64,000 nt of DNA from Bog-756 sp963837805 (GTDB lineage Bacteria > Actinomycetota > Acidimicrobiia > Acidimicrobiales > RAAP-2): contig CAWIOU010000003.1 of NCBI GenBank assembly GCA_963837805.1, positions 124,001-188,000 of the forward strand, given 5' to 3'. Both the position numbers and the translations under genes were made by a program. A model generated the notes under the pieces. The model saw only the letters and a list, made by a program, of their open reading frames with translations. It ran no database searches and had not been told where the DNA came from. Positions 42,344 to 52,794 of this stretch are shown here, in pieces; position 1 is the stretch's first letter, and every line of letters begins with the position of its first letter.

Positions 42344-43684
42344 TCACTTCCAACGACGGTTACGCCCGGAGAGCTCCTGAACGTACCCAACGACCGAGAA
42401 CGTCGACATGAATAGTTGGTAGATCACCACAAAGAGGAAGAAGTAGAATCGGTTCCTCCGGACTCGAAGCCCGAGTGGCTGGAAGACCCGCTTGTTCTGG
42501 TAGCGGTAGAGCACGGCGTAGACCGCCAGTGTGAGAGGTATGACAGCGATCGTCATCGGGCCCACGATCCAGAACTCGCCGAAGCACGCCATCACCAGGC
42601 CCGGGATCCAGAGGAAGACGTAGGCGGCATCGAGGAACGGGATGGCGACGTCAAGCCCTGTGAAGACCTTGGCCAGCCCGTGCTGCTGTCGCCAGGGTGG
42701 CACGGTGCGTAGGCCCTCGATCATCCCCCGGGACCAGCGCGATCGCTGCCGGGCGAAGACCGTGAAGGTCTCCGGCACACTGGTGAACCCGACGGCAAGA
42801 GGCTCGAAGTACATTCGGGCGCCCTGTTCCATGATCTTCCAGGTGAGCACGATGTCCTCGCCTATGGCATCGGGCCACCCCCCGGCGTCCCGAAGGGATG
42901 TGGCCCGGTAGAGGCTGAATGCGCCCTGCGCGACGAGAGTCGTCTGGAAGAGGCCCTGCATCCGCTTCACCGAAGCGATCCCGAGGAAGTAGTCCCACGT
43001 CTGGAGCCGGCTCCAGAACGTGCTCCGGCTGTTGCGCACAAGAACGCACCCGGCCACGGCGGCAACATCTGAGGGCGACGACTCGAGTCGGGCGATCAAC
43101 AGTCGGATCGCCGAGCGTTGCAGCAAGGTGTCGGCATCGACGGTGATCACTAGGTCCGTCGTGACGTGAGCGAGTCCCGTGTTGAGAGCGTGGTTCTTCC
43201 CTGATTTTCCCTCAGACAGGATCTCTAGGTCCAGGTCGGCCTCGGCCGCCGCCTCCCGGGCCACGGCGATCGTCATGTCTGTGGAGCCGTTGTCGATGAG
43301 GATGACGGCACATCGGCCGACGTGGTCCTGATTCGCCAGGGAGTGGATGGTGTCGCCGATCGCCCCTTCCTCGTTTCGGGCTGCGATGAGCACCGTGACG
43401 CCGGTTGTCGGTGATGCCACCTTGAACCCCGGCTGTCTGTCCATCACCAGAGAAGCGAACAGCAGGGCCACGATGAACCCCGGTAGAAATGCCAGCAAGG
43501 TGACGATCACGATGGCCGCGACGAGCGAGATGTGCGCGGCGAGGCCCTCAATCCAGGGAATGGAGAGCCAGATCGAAAACCCCAACCAGGCTGCAGCGAA
43601 GCTGACGGCGAGGCCGAACTTCCACTGAACGGACACGTAGAAGCGGGACGACGTGGGCGTCGGCACAACGTAGGAGCGGTGCAT
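42344..43684 (-). CDS. Processive family 2 glycosyltransferase
   Basis: A 446-residue membrane protein from ATG 43684; the frame is open to 43864 but the extra part is not homologous-looking. Two N-terminal helices precede a GT-A domain: VTVLIAARNEEGAI, the DNGSTD nucleotide-binding loop, VDADT (DxD), GEDIVLT and RQRSRW (QxxRW). Three to four C-terminal helices form the pore. The order matches poly-N-acetylglucosamine or hyaluronan/cellulose-like synthases (PgaC type). It probably makes or exports a polysaccharide; no partner genes are adjacent. Confidence 0.85.
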   Translation of the reverse strand: MHRSYVVPTPTSSRFYVSVQWKFGLAVSFAAAWLGFSIWLSIPWIEGLAAHISLVAAIVIVTLLAFLPGFIVALLFASLVMDRQPGFKVASPTTGVTVLIAARNEEGAIGDTIHSLANQDHVGRCAVILIDNGSTDMTIAVAREAAAEADLDLEILSEGKSGKNHALNTGLAHVTTDLVITVDADTLLQRSAIRLLIARLESSPSDVAAVAGCVLVRNSRSTFWSRLQTWDYFLGIASVKRMQGLFQTTLVAQGAFSLYRATSLRDAGGWPDAIGEDIVLTWKIMEQGARMYFEPLAVGFTSVPETFTVFARQRSRWSRGMIEGLRTVPPWRQQHGLAKVFTGLDVAIPFLDAAYVFLWIPGLVMACFGEFWIVGPMTIAVIPLTLAVYAVLYRYQNKRVFQPLGLRVRRNRFYFFLFVVIYQLFMSTFSVVGYVQELSGRNRRWK

Positions 43685-44484
43685 GCCAGCGGACCGGCCG
43701 TTTTCGGCCGTTCCTGGATCGACCCGGGGCTCGATCACACTGGTCACAGCAAACACCCACTCGCAGATGACCGCATCACCGTGTCCGTGAAGCTCATTGG
43801 TTGTTGCATCGGCAGGTCCCTGTCGTCGTGCTTGCCGACTCCAACTGCCGGAGCCGTCTGGCATATTCGCCAGAGACCCAGAAACAGAGAATGACCAGCC
43901 ATCCCGGGTCCCGTCATTCCTTCATCGACAGGTTCGGTCTGCCCCTTGAGATGAGGGCGGGGTCGTCCGGTTTCTAGTCAGGCGTGCCTGCACCGGTAGT
44001 TGTACTACTGCCGGGGCCCCGGGCCGGCCCTCGATCCTGGTTGCCCTTCGGCCGCTTCGGCCCCCCGAACCGAGATGATGGGCCATGCCGCCTTCGGTGG
44101 AATCCGACACAATCGTCCCGCTATGGACGAGGCTGGAGCCGAGTTGTCCACGTGCCTACCTATGCCGGAGTGTGGCAGTTCGCACATGGCAAGCACCACC
44201 GGGTGGAGAGCGCCTCCCACCCGGCGTGGGGTACCTGGGCGTTAATCAGGTGCAGCCCCAGCTATAGGTTCACGTCGGATAACTCAGGAGCGAAAGATTG
44301 ACGATGTAACTCGTTGAGGGCTCAGTTTCAAAATTTCTCGTGGGTTGAGCCTGCTGATGCCGCATAGCCGTCTCCGGCGGTCAGGCGTTGACCTTGGTTC
44401 GTGTGGGCGCCTTTCACAGGGTAGAAGAACTCAGCGCGCTCGTGGTCCCTTTGTGACTTGAACCAGCGTGACGAAATCCTGCGA
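43685..44484. other. Long gap without a recognisable gene
   Basis: About 800 bp upstream of the glycosyltransferase and downstream of the thioesterase, which are on the same strand. I found no convincing protein. GC-palindromic sequence (GGGGCCCCGGGCCGGCCC) lies at 44014-44032 and could be a terminator. Short frames on both strands lack motifs. Confidence 0.4.
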
Positions 44485-44937
44485 TCAGGAGCGCAGCACG
44501 ACTTGAATCGCTGTCGCCTTCGCGATGAGCTGATCGTTCTCGTCGGATAGGACAACCTCTGCGTGAACCATGTTGCGGCTGCGGTGGATCACCTGTCCCT
44601 CCATCGTGAGGGTTCCGCGTTTTACTGGCCTAAATAAGGAAACCCGCAGCTCCGAGGTGGCGAAAGTTTCGTCAGCATTGAGGACCGTCATCGTCACCAT
44701 GCCAAGCGCGGAGTCAGACAAAGCAGCGAGGTATCCGCCGAAGATCACACCTCTCTCGTTGAAGAAGCGAGCATCCACAGACCATCTCGAAGTCACCCGG
44801 CCGCTTTCCCACATGTCTGGGTACGGGATAGACAGGCTATTGAAAAATGGAGGCTCGCCCTCACCGGGTGCCCGCTCATGAGCTACGAGGCGGTCCAGGA
44901 TCGCACTCCATTCGTTCACCGACAGCGCAGGATCCAC
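44485..44937 (-). CDS. PaaI-type hotdog-fold thioesterase
   Basis: A 150-residue protein from GTG 44937. ARFFNERGVIFGGYLAALSDSALGMVT is the hotdog central helix with the acid in ALSDSALG; ATSELRVSLFRPVKRGTLTMEGQVIHRSRNMVHAEVVLSD is the family beta-sheet. It should hydrolyse acyl-CoA or aryl-CoA thioesters, or bind them. It stands 96 bp upstream of the SulP gene end on the same strand. Confidence 0.85.
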   Translation of the reverse strand: MDPALSVNEWSAILDRLVAHERAPGEGEPPFFNSLSIPYPDMWESGRVTSRWSVDARFFNERGVIFGGYLAALSDSALGMVTMTVLNADETFATSELRVSLFRPVKRGTLTMEGQVIHRSRNMVHAEVVLSDENDQLIAKATAIQVVLRS

Positions 44938-45033
44938 ACGGCGAAGCTTAGCGGTGTGTGCCGTCTCGGCTCAGGGGGTGGGTCGAACTTGTGCCGCAAG
45001 ATTCGAGAGAACGAAGTGCTCGGTTGACAGAAG

Positions 45034-46788
45034 CTAGGGCGACTGCTCCTCGCCACCTGGGCCATGGGCGGCAATCCAGTCCAGGGCGTCTCGATTGGCT
45101 CGTTTCACGGCCGCCCCGACCCGTTCGTCACCAATGTAGATATTCTCTCGTCCGACGATTGAAGTGACTCCGGCCAGCTCGAGCTGCTCTTGTACCCGGT
45201 CGCTGGCTGAAACGATGGCCAGTTTGCTCTCAACCGCAACAAGTGCTTCTGAATAACGGCTGAGCACATCCATAAAGGTGGTGTCCAGATCGGTACGACC
45301 CCGAAGGCGCAGGATCACGACACAATTGTGTGAGTCGGCGGTTACCTCGGGGAGTCCTGCCTCGAACACCGGTGCGGCCGCGAAGAAGAGGCTCCCATAC
45401 GGTTGGAGCACAACCGCCTCGTTGGAGGGAAGCTGGTCCGGTGGGTCACCTTCGATGGTGTTGCCGTGAGCGTCGAATGTCCAGCGTTTGATAGTGACCT
45501 CATTCGACTGACGGACAACGTGGAGGATTATCGAAAGTCCCACCCCGACCATCACCGCGTACTGGAGAGCGATGAGCATGGTGAGTACGAATGTTGTGGT
45601 CACCACAACCTTCTGCACCAGCCCGGTCTTCCAGACCGACCAGAGGTCGTCGGGCTTGATCGTCCGGAATCCGATCACCATCAGGAGGCCGGCCAACGCG
45701 GGCATGGCGATGTGGCCCACCAGGCCCGCGAAGACCAGGATGACAATGGCCATCACCACCGAGGAGAGCACTAGCGACATCCGGGTTCTTGCCCCTGCCA
45801 CCTTGTTGAGGGCCGAGGCGGACATCGAGCCCCCTACGGGCATCCCCTGAAATACCCCAGACACCACATTGGCTACGCCTTGACCCGTGAAGTCACCCGA
45901 GGCGTCCGGGTAACTCCCGTCAGGATTGGGGAAGTTGGCCGAGACGGCAGCGCCCTGGACGAGGCCGACGAAAGCCAGTGATAGGGCGGGGAGCAGTAGG
46001 ACGGGGACCAGTCCCAGAAGCGGAGCCTGCGGCAGGGGCAGCGATCGGGGAATGGCGCTCAAGTCATCCAAGATGGCCACATCGGTCAGATGAAAGATGG
46101 CCACCGTCGCGGAGGTGGCAACGACGGCCGCCACCAGGCCCAGGGCGCGGAGTTTGGTCCGCTCGAGGAGAATGATAAGGACGATGGTGGCGGCGCCGAT
46201 CGCTACGCTGCCTCCGTGCAACTGGCCGGGGTGGATCACGGTGTTGATGGCCCGCACAACCCGGTTGGCTCCTTCCGCCTTGTATCCGGTGAAGTTGGAA
46301 AACTGACCGAGCACGATGTTGACGCCGACGGCACTGATGAAACCGACCATGACGGCATTGGATACAAACCGGAGTGCCGAGCCGAGCTTCAGGAAACCGG
46401 CGATGATCATGATCAGGCCCGTAACCATGGCCAGGGTGAACAGGGCTCGGGTCGGTTCACTCGAGGTGTGGACGGCTGGGACATCGGAGATGATCACTGC
46501 CATCGCCCCGGTGGCTTGGACGGCCATGAACGAAGAACTGGTGGCAAACGACCCCGACAACGTCCCGAACATGTACGCGTACAACCCCGACAGCGGGTTC
46601 ACTCCGGCCAGTAACCCGGCGGCCAATCCGTCGGGGACGCTCTCAACTCCCAGCACCAGACCAGCGACGGCATCGTCACCCAGCGTCTGCCGACGGATCT
46701 GGAATCGACGGGTCAAGCCGGGAACACCGCCCAGAGGCCGCCGTCCACGTCTGCCCCGCCCCCCCAAGATCCTCGACAGAGCGGGCAT
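45034..46788 (-). CDS. SulP family inorganic anion transporter with STAS domain
   Basis: A 584-residue protein. The membrane part (about 30-425) carries ASxxAxxAGVxP-like PDGLAAGLLAGVNPLSGLYAYMFG and the conserved QGVANVVSGVFQGMPVGGSMSAS; a STAS domain lies at about 455-560. SulP proteins carry sulfate, bicarbonate or other anions. It is on the same strand as and 257 bp downstream of the arylsulfatase, so sulfate uptake or exchange after ester hydrolysis is an attractive but unproven role. Confidence 0.9.
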   Translation of the reverse strand: MPALSRILGGRGRRGRRPLGGVPGLTRRFQIRRQTLGDDAVAGLVLGVESVPDGLAAGLLAGVNPLSGLYAYMFGTLSGSFATSSSFMAVQATGAMAVIISDVPAVHTSSEPTRALFTLAMVTGLIMIIAGFLKLGSALRFVSNAVMVGFISAVGVNIVLGQFSNFTGYKAEGANRVVRAINTVIHPGQLHGGSVAIGAATIVLIILLERTKLRALGLVAAVVATSATVAIFHLTDVAILDDLSAIPRSLPLPQAPLLGLVPVLLLPALSLAFVGLVQGAAVSANFPNPDGSYPDASGDFTGQGVANVVSGVFQGMPVGGSMSASALNKVAGARTRMSLVLSSVVMAIVILVFAGLVGHIAMPALAGLLMVIGFRTIKPDDLWSVWKTGLVQKVVVTTTFVLTMLIALQYAVMVGVGLSIILHVVRQSNEVTIKRWTFDAHGNTIEGDPPDQLPSNEAVVLQPYGSLFFAAAPVFEAGLPEVTADSHNCVVILRLRGRTDLDTTFMDVLSRYSEALVAVESKLAIVSASDRVQEQLELAGVTSIVGRENIYIGDERVGAAVKRANRDALDWIAAHGPGGEEQSP

Positions 46789-47045
46789 TCGGCTCGGGCC
46801 CTCATAGCAGCGACGGACGATTGCTTACTTTGTGACTGATCGGTCGATCATTGAGGAGACAATGCCAGCGTTCGGCCTTCCGGGTGCGATATCAGCGCTC
46901 GGGCCAAGGCGTTGAGATGCCTTGACCGGTGTACCAATAGAGGCGCCCCGCAATCGAGGACCGCCTTAAGGTCCTCGCGTGCGGCCTGTGCCGAAGCACC
47001 AGGACATCGGTCTGACCGATTGGCATCACTGGTCGTTCAGCGTTG

Positions 47046-49454
47046 TCATTCGGACAGTGCGTGCACTGTTCGCCCGTGCTGCTCGGCTGTATGGACATCT
47101 AATTCGTCTTGATCGGTGACATGTGGGTTGATGTCGAACACCACTTTCTTGACGGTGCCGGTGAAAGCAAATGGCTTTTTGTCCTCATAGGCGAGGTCTA
47201 CCACCCCACCGTTATCGCGACCGATGTCCATCCCGGCGTACCCCGAGAACCGGATCGGCACGCTGTGGTCCATTCGGCCCTTGCCGACCTGCCGGTCGTC
47301 GATGAACAGCGTTACATCGCCTCCCGTTGCGGGTTTGGCGTCATCAGCGGCGAACTCCATTCGCACCGTGACTTCCCCTGGTGGCAGATCCTCTTCGGCA
47401 GCCTGCTTGAAGATGAATACCCCCATCATCGAGTAGGTGTGAATGAGTTTGCCGTCCATGACATAGAGCACGAAGCCCCCGAGATGGTCGGCTTCGGCCA
47501 CGATCACCCCTTCGGCGCCCCCCTCTGGGATGACAAGATCGGCGGTGATGGTGTAGGACCGGTTGTAGATCCGCGGGATCATCCCCGGCATCACGTTTTG
47601 GACGTCGCCGCGGTACTCGTATGTCGTCTTGTCCGGAATCGGAGGCAGAATGCCGAAGAATGTCGAGAGTGCCCCAAGCAGAGGTAATACCTTGTACTTC
47701 TCCGCCTCCTCCCAGAACAAGTCCTTGAGTTCCTGAACTTTTTCGGGATGCTGGGCAGCAACGTCCTTCGCCTGCGAGAAGTCGCCGGGTAGGTAGTAAA
47801 GCTCCGCCGGCTCCGCGTCGGGGTTCCAGACCCCTGGTGCGTAGGGGGCCAGCGCTTCGGGGGTGAGCACCCACGGAATCCGCTCGGTCTTCATGGCCAG
47901 CCACCAGCCGTCCTTGTACATTCCGCGGTTGCCAAGGGTCTCGAAGTACTGCTGTGTGCGGTGCTCGGGGGCGGCTCCGTCGGTGAAGGAAGCCGCAAAG
48001 GACGAGCCATGCATCGGCTCCTGGTCGATCCCGTCGACAGTGGCGGGCTCTGGGATGCCCGCGACCGACAGTATGGTCGGGCCGACGTCGATGACGTGGG
48101 CGAACTGGGAGCGCAGCTCTCCGGCACCCTTGATGCGATCGGGCCACTGCACGACCATCGGATTGCGGGTTCCGCCGAGATGTGAGCCGACCTGCTTGCC
48201 CCACTGGAAAGGTGTGGCGCCCGCCCAGGCCCATGCCGCCGAATAGTGCGGGTCCATCATGGCGCTGCCCCATTCTTCGAGGCCGCCGTAACGTTCGGCC
48301 AGTTGGAGTTGTATCTCGTCGGTGAGCGGGATTCCATTTTGCATCGTGAGCTCGTTGAATGATCCGGTGATAGTGCCCTCCATGCTGGCCCCGTTGTCGC
48401 CCCAGATCCACAGAATGAGGGTGTCATCGAGTTCGCCCAACTCCGCGATGGCGTCGATGACCCGGCCGACGTTGTAGTCGGCATTTTCCGAAAAGCCGGA
48501 ATAGACCTCCATCTGACGGGCGTAGAACACTTTCAGTTTGTCCGGGAGGTCGTCCCACGCGGGGAAGGCCTTGTCTCGGGGGGTGAGCACAGTATCGGCA
48601 GGAATCACCCCGAGTTCCTTTTGCCGGGCGAAGATCTCCTCACGCAACCTGTCCCAACCCTGGTCGAACTTGCCCTTGTACTTGTCGGCCCATGTCCTCG
48701 TGACGTGGTGGGGGGCGTGGCTGCAGCCGGTGGAGTAATAGACGAAGAATGGCTTGTCCGCGTCCTGGGCCCGGACCGCGTGCAACCATTCGATGGTCCG
48801 ATCGGCCATGGCGTCGGGAAAATAGAACGGTTCGTCGGAGTCGTAGTACTTGTCAGGCGTGCCGATGATCTTTTGGTTTTCGGCCAGGCAGGGATCCCAC
48901 TGGCTCGATCCTCCGCCGAGAATCCCGTAGAAGTGGTCGAACCCCCAAGCGTTGGGCCACCGGTCGAATGGGCCGGCGGCGCCCTGCTGCCCATCGGGGG
49001 TCAGGTGCCATTTTCCGAATATGGCGGTGCTGTAGCCGTTGTCCCTGAGGATCCGCGGGAGTGGTGCACAATCGCGTGGCAGGTTCGCCGAGTACCCCGG
49101 GAAGCCACCTGCGAACTCACCGATCGAGCCGAACCCCACCGCATGGTTATTGCGCCCGGTCAGCAATGCAGCTCGGGTCGGTGAGCAAAGCGCGGTGACA
49201 TGGAGCCGGTTGTAGCGAAGCCCCTGCTCGGCAACCCGAGACAAGTTGGGCGTCTCGATCGGGCCACCGAACGTGCTCGGGTTCCCAAACCCTGCGTCAT
49301 CGATCAAGACCAGAAGGATGTTTGGCGCGCCCTCGGGCGGTGTCGGGTGGCCCATCAGGTTCCAGTCGGGTTGCGAACCGTCCAACGTCCTACCTATCGT
49401 TCCCGCGAATGGAGGCCTACGGATCGGGAGATGGCTGCGATCGACGTCGCTCAT
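47046..49454 (-). CDS. Arylsulfatase (sulfatase family, large type)
   Basis: An 802-residue protein; ATG 49454 follows AAGGAGG and the extension to 49601 is unsupported. D52-D53 in LIDDAGFG and C90 in CSPTRAALLTGRN (formylglycine site) are present, as are HAPHHVTRTWADKY and GDNGASMEG. The last 200 residues form the same type of beta-sandwich as the sulfatase at 3820-6123. No signal peptide is evident. Upstream of a SulP transporter on the same strand. No formylglycine-generating enzyme is encoded in the window, so maturation must rely on one elsewhere. Confidence 0.92.
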   Translation of the reverse strand: MSDVDRSHLPIRRPPFAGTIGRTLDGSQPDWNLMGHPTPPEGAPNILLVLIDDAGFGNPSTFGGPIETPNLSRVAEQGLRYNRLHVTALCSPTRAALLTGRNNHAVGFGSIGEFAGGFPGYSANLPRDCAPLPRILRDNGYSTAIFGKWHLTPDGQQGAAGPFDRWPNAWGFDHFYGILGGGSSQWDPCLAENQKIIGTPDKYYDSDEPFYFPDAMADRTIEWLHAVRAQDADKPFFVYYSTGCSHAPHHVTRTWADKYKGKFDQGWDRLREEIFARQKELGVIPADTVLTPRDKAFPAWDDLPDKLKVFYARQMEVYSGFSENADYNVGRVIDAIAELGELDDTLILWIWGDNGASMEGTITGSFNELTMQNGIPLTDEIQLQLAERYGGLEEWGSAMMDPHYSAAWAWAGATPFQWGKQVGSHLGGTRNPMVVQWPDRIKGAGELRSQFAHVIDVGPTILSVAGIPEPATVDGIDQEPMHGSSFAASFTDGAAPEHRTQQYFETLGNRGMYKDGWWLAMKTERIPWVLTPEALAPYAPGVWNPDAEPAELYYLPGDFSQAKDVAAQHPEKVQELKDLFWEEAEKYKVLPLLGALSTFFGILPPIPDKTTYEYRGDVQNVMPGMIPRIYNRSYTITADLVIPEGGAEGVIVAEADHLGGFVLYVMDGKLIHTYSMMGVFIFKQAAEEDLPPGEVTVRMEFAADDAKPATGGDVTLFIDDRQVGKGRMDHSVPIRFSGYAGMDIGRDNGGVVDLAYEDKKPFAFTGTVKKVVFDINPHVTDQDELDVHTAEQHGRTVHALSE

Positions 49455-49706
49455 GGTTGTCGTCCTCCTTGGTCGTGGCGGATTCCTGGCGCGCCCTTGG
49501 TAATGGCGGCCACGGCGTTGTTGTGGTGGTGGGTGTGACTCTTGACAATGTCTGAAGGGTGCGGCAAACAGGGGGGTCGCGATGGCCACCTTGTCGAGCA
49601 TGACTCCGCGACGAAGGAGTCAACCGGACTCGGCTCGGCTACGCCGAGACTCACCGCCAGGGACGTGGGCCGACACTGAGCCTGCGAGTCAGTTGGCACG
49701 GATCGA

Positions 49707-49922
49707 TCAATCCGGCGCATCACCCTCCCTTCGCACGTCGACGAGTTCGAGTCCGAGGGCCCGAATCCGTTCGATCACACCGTGCAAAGCAGCCTGGTCC
49801 GGAAGGTCGGCCCGCAAGGTCGTGAGCCCGTCCTTGGTGGAAAGATCGAAATCATTGAATGCCGCCCGCACGGCTTTGCCAGCCTCACCCTGGAAGGTGA
49901 GGGCGTAGGTGATCGGTTCCAT
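49707..49922 (-). CDS. Small conserved hypothetical protein
   Basis: A 71-residue protein from ATG 49922 (MEPITYALTFQGEAGKAVRAAF). Residues AFNDFDLSTKDGLTTLRADLPDQAALHGVIERIRALGLELVDVRR form a compact beta-alpha-beta pattern. Function unknown. It is divergent from the LAL-type LuxR regulator with an 88-bp gap and may be its target. Confidence 0.55.
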   Translation of the reverse strand: MEPITYALTFQGEAGKAVRAAFNDFDLSTKDGLTTLRADLPDQAALHGVIERIRALGLELVDVRREGDAPD

Positions 49923-50010
49923 AGGGCAATTGTCAGTGTGCACCGTTGCCAACTCACTGTCCTCACCCCGGAAAGGGTGATTGGGCGATGGCCTTGGTAG
50001 CATCCCCTCT

Positions 50011-52593
50011 GTGACCGGCGCCAGGCCGGCGATAACCAAGTTCGCCCCGCCGATGGTCCCGAATACCGTCGTCAGACGGCCGGGCCTCCTGAGCAGGCTC
50101 GATGCAGCCGCTCAGCATCCCTGCACGCTCGTCGCGGGAAGCCCTGGGGCGGGTAAGTCCGTGCTGCTTTCCTCCTGGGTCGCCGAGCGCCCGGAAGGCC
50201 GATGCGCCTGGATCTCGTGCGACCGGTGGGATTACGACGAGGTTCGGCTCTGGACCTCCATCGCCTCAGCGATCGACAACCTGGAGCCCGGTTCTACGGT
50301 CGACACGCTCGATGTCCTCCTGGAAGATCCCGACAGCATCGAAGACGCGGTGGCCTCGCTGGTGAACGAACTGGCGACACGACCAGGACCGATGTGGCTG
50401 ATCCTTGACGATCTCCACGTCGTCCCTTCTGCGGCTCTCGGTGGACTCGCCACCTTCGTGGAGCGACTGCCACCCGGGTTTCACGTGGTGATCGCCAGCC
50501 GAATCGACCCCATGCTGCCGCTCCAGCGGTGGCGGGCCCGGGACCAGCTGGGCGAGATCCGAGACGCCGACCTCCGGCTCGGTGAACGTGATGTCGCACT
50601 GTTGATGAAAAACTTTGGATTGAACCTCTCCGATGGCGACGTCAGCAGCCTCACCGGCCGCACTGAGGGTTGGCTCGCAGGCTTGCAGCTGGCCGCGCTG
50701 TCTATTCGGCAGGGGGAAGATCCACACTCCTTCATTCGCCGGTTCGCGGGTAGCGAGCAGGTGGTCGCCGACTTCCTGGTGGAGGAGGTGCTCGATCAAC
50801 AGTCCCGACGGATGGTCGAGTTCTTAGAAGCCACCTCAGTGGTAGACGAATTCGATGCCGAGCTGGCAAACGTCCTGCTGGGCGATGGCGACGCCGCTCA
50901 TTTGCTACGCGAAGCAATGTATGCCGGCCTGTTCATTTCGCCGCTCGGTGGAGATCCGAGCCGCTACCGCTATCACCAGCTCTTTCGAGAACTGCTGCAC
51001 GCTCGGCTGGCCGAGGATTCGCGCCATGCCCAGCAACTGCATGCACGCGCCGGCGAATGGTACGAAAAGACAGGCCAGTACGTGTTGGCCGTCGATCAGT
51101 TCGTGCGAGCCCGAGACCTCAGTCGCGCCTTTGGCATCCTGCACGAGCACGTGGCCCACGACTGGTTCGCCAACAACCCCACCGATTCCGAAGCCTGGCT
51201 GGGTCGCCTCTCTGACGACGATGTCAGAACCCACCGGGGCCGCATGGTCGATTACGCAATCGCCCTCGGCTTGGCGGGGAAAGTCGAAGAACAGGGCCGA
51301 TGGCTGGCTCTGGCCTCGAGTCAGGGCAGCGACAATGCTGACGGGGAGAGCTCCTTCGACCTCAGGATGGCCGCGGCCACCGCGCACTGGCACGGGATGC
51401 GTGGGGAACCTGAACCCGCCATCGCATTTGAGCGCGACGTCGTTCCTCGCGTGAAGCCGGGCACGAACTTCGTTATTGACCAATTCCCCATCGTCTCCGC
51501 CCGAGCCCACCTCTACAACGGGCAGCCAACCGCGGCCATCACCACCTGCGAGCGCGGGCTCACCGTTGCCGACCCTGTCTCCCGCGCCGTCCTGTTGGGA
51601 ATTCGAGCGCGGGCCATGTTCGAACTCGGACAGCTGCATCTTGCCCGTCAGGCTGCAGAGGAAGCTACCGATGTGGCGCGCAGGTCCGGGCTTGAGCACC
51701 ATGTGGGCCTCTTCGATGCCCTCCTCACCCTGGGCGGACTCAACCTCGAAGCCGACCAGCTCGATGAGGCGGAGCGTCTCATCGAAGAGGCCACTCGGCG
51801 TTCTGAACGGATCCGACCCCCCTTTACCGTGATGGCCCTCGTCGAGAGGGCGGCTCTCCTTCGGGCCAGGGGACAACTCATCGAAGCTCTGGCGATACTC
51901 GAGCAAGGGAGAGCAGTCCTGCCGGCCGGGGTCGTCTCCCCTCTCTACCACCGGGCGGACGCCCTCGAAGCGATCATTCGCGTCGACATCGGGGAGCCTG
52001 AGCACGCCTTGGCCCTGGCCCGAGCGCTCCCCCCCACGCCGCGTCGGCGCCTCATCGAAGCAACGGCGTTGCTGTCCCTGGGGGAGACAAAGAGAGCCGA
52101 TGAGACATCGGCAGGTATTGATCTCCCCGACGACGACATCCGACTGGCCCTCGAGCTCTCTGTCGTTAGGGCAGAGGTGCAGCGGCAGAGGGGCCCGACC
52201 GATCACGCAGGTCTACAGCACATCATCGAGATCGCACGTGTCCACGGCTTCCTCCGAACAGTCCTCGACGGGCCCAGCGGCCTCCTCAGCGATTTGGTCG
52301 CCCTGCTGGTGCGCTCTCCCCGCGACGACTACTCCGACTCGTTGCTCGCCGCGGCCCAACGCGTCCAAGCACGCCACGCTGCCGGCCCCGCTCCGGGAGG
52401 CGCCGCTCTGAGCGAGCGGGAGCAGGAAGTTCTGCACTGCCTGCAGACCCGCCTCACGACCAGGGAGATCACAGGCGAGCTCTATATTTCCATGAACACG
52501 CTCAAATCCCACCTCAAGAGCATCAATCGCAAACTCGGTGCGTCCTCGCGGTCCGATGCCGTCGCCCGCGCCAGGACCCTCGGACTGCTCTGA
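50011..52593 (+). CDS. LAL/MalT-type LuxR transcriptional regulator
   Basis: An 860-residue protein from GTG 50011 (extension to TTG 49981 is possible). P-loop AGSPGAGKSVLLSSW (about 45-60) and Walker B WLILDDLHVV define the STAND-type ATPase; a tetratricopeptide-like helical region occupies about 350-780; the C-terminal helix-turn-helix is LSEREQEVLHCLQTRLTTRE to NTLKSHLKSINRKL. Such ATP-dependent activators respond to small ligands. Adjacent targets are unclear; the divergent 71-residue gene and the downstream stress genes are candidates. Confidence 0.85.
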   Translation: MTGARPAITKFAPPMVPNTVVRRPGLLSRLDAAAQHPCTLVAGSPGAGKSVLLSSWVAERPEGRCAWISCDRWDYDEVRLWTSIASAIDNLEPGSTVDTLDVLLEDPDSIEDAVASLVNELATRPGPMWLILDDLHVVPSAALGGLATFVERLPPGFHVVIASRIDPMLPLQRWRARDQLGEIRDADLRLGERDVALLMKNFGLNLSDGDVSSLTGRTEGWLAGLQLAALSIRQGEDPHSFIRRFAGSEQVVADFLVEEVLDQQSRRMVEFLEATSVVDEFDAELANVLLGDGDAAHLLREAMYAGLFISPLGGDPSRYRYHQLFRELLHARLAEDSRHAQQLHARAGEWYEKTGQYVLAVDQFVRARDLSRAFGILHEHVAHDWFANNPTDSEAWLGRLSDDDVRTHRGRMVDYAIALGLAGKVEEQGRWLALASSQGSDNADGESSFDLRMAAATAHWHGMRGEPEPAIAFERDVVPRVKPGTNFVIDQFPIVSARAHLYNGQPTAAITTCERGLTVADPVSRAVLLGIRARAMFELGQLHLARQAAEEATDVARRSGLEHHVGLFDALLTLGGLNLEADQLDEAERLIEEATRRSERIRPPFTVMALVERAALLRARGQLIEALAILEQGRAVLPAGVVSPLYHRADALEAIIRVDIGEPEHALALARALPPTPRRRLIEATALLSLGETKRADETSAGIDLPDDDIRLALELSVVRAEVQRQRGPTDHAGLQHIIEIARVHGFLRTVLDGPSGLLSDLVALLVRSPRDDYSDSLLAAAQRVQARHAAGPAPGGAALSEREQEVLHCLQTRLTTREITGELYISMNTLKSHLKSINRKLGASSRSDAVARARTLGLL

Positions 52594-52794
52594 GCCTGCT
52601 TCCGGCCCGCCTTCACGACCTCTCGTCACCGCGGCGCCCGTTGCAATCACCCCCAGAGGGGTGATGACTTGATGGTGGCAAAGTGCCACACTCAGTGATG
52701 AGCGGGCCATAGATCAAAAAAACGGGAACCTCGGTGGGCCGCGAGTTGCCAATGCGAGCTGGATGCGCCCGATCGATAGTAGGAGGATTGGAAG

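Noticed and set aside
50905..52206. A 433-residue minus frame opposite the LAL regulator
   Set aside because: It is a shadow of a gene with intact P-loop and LuxR domain.
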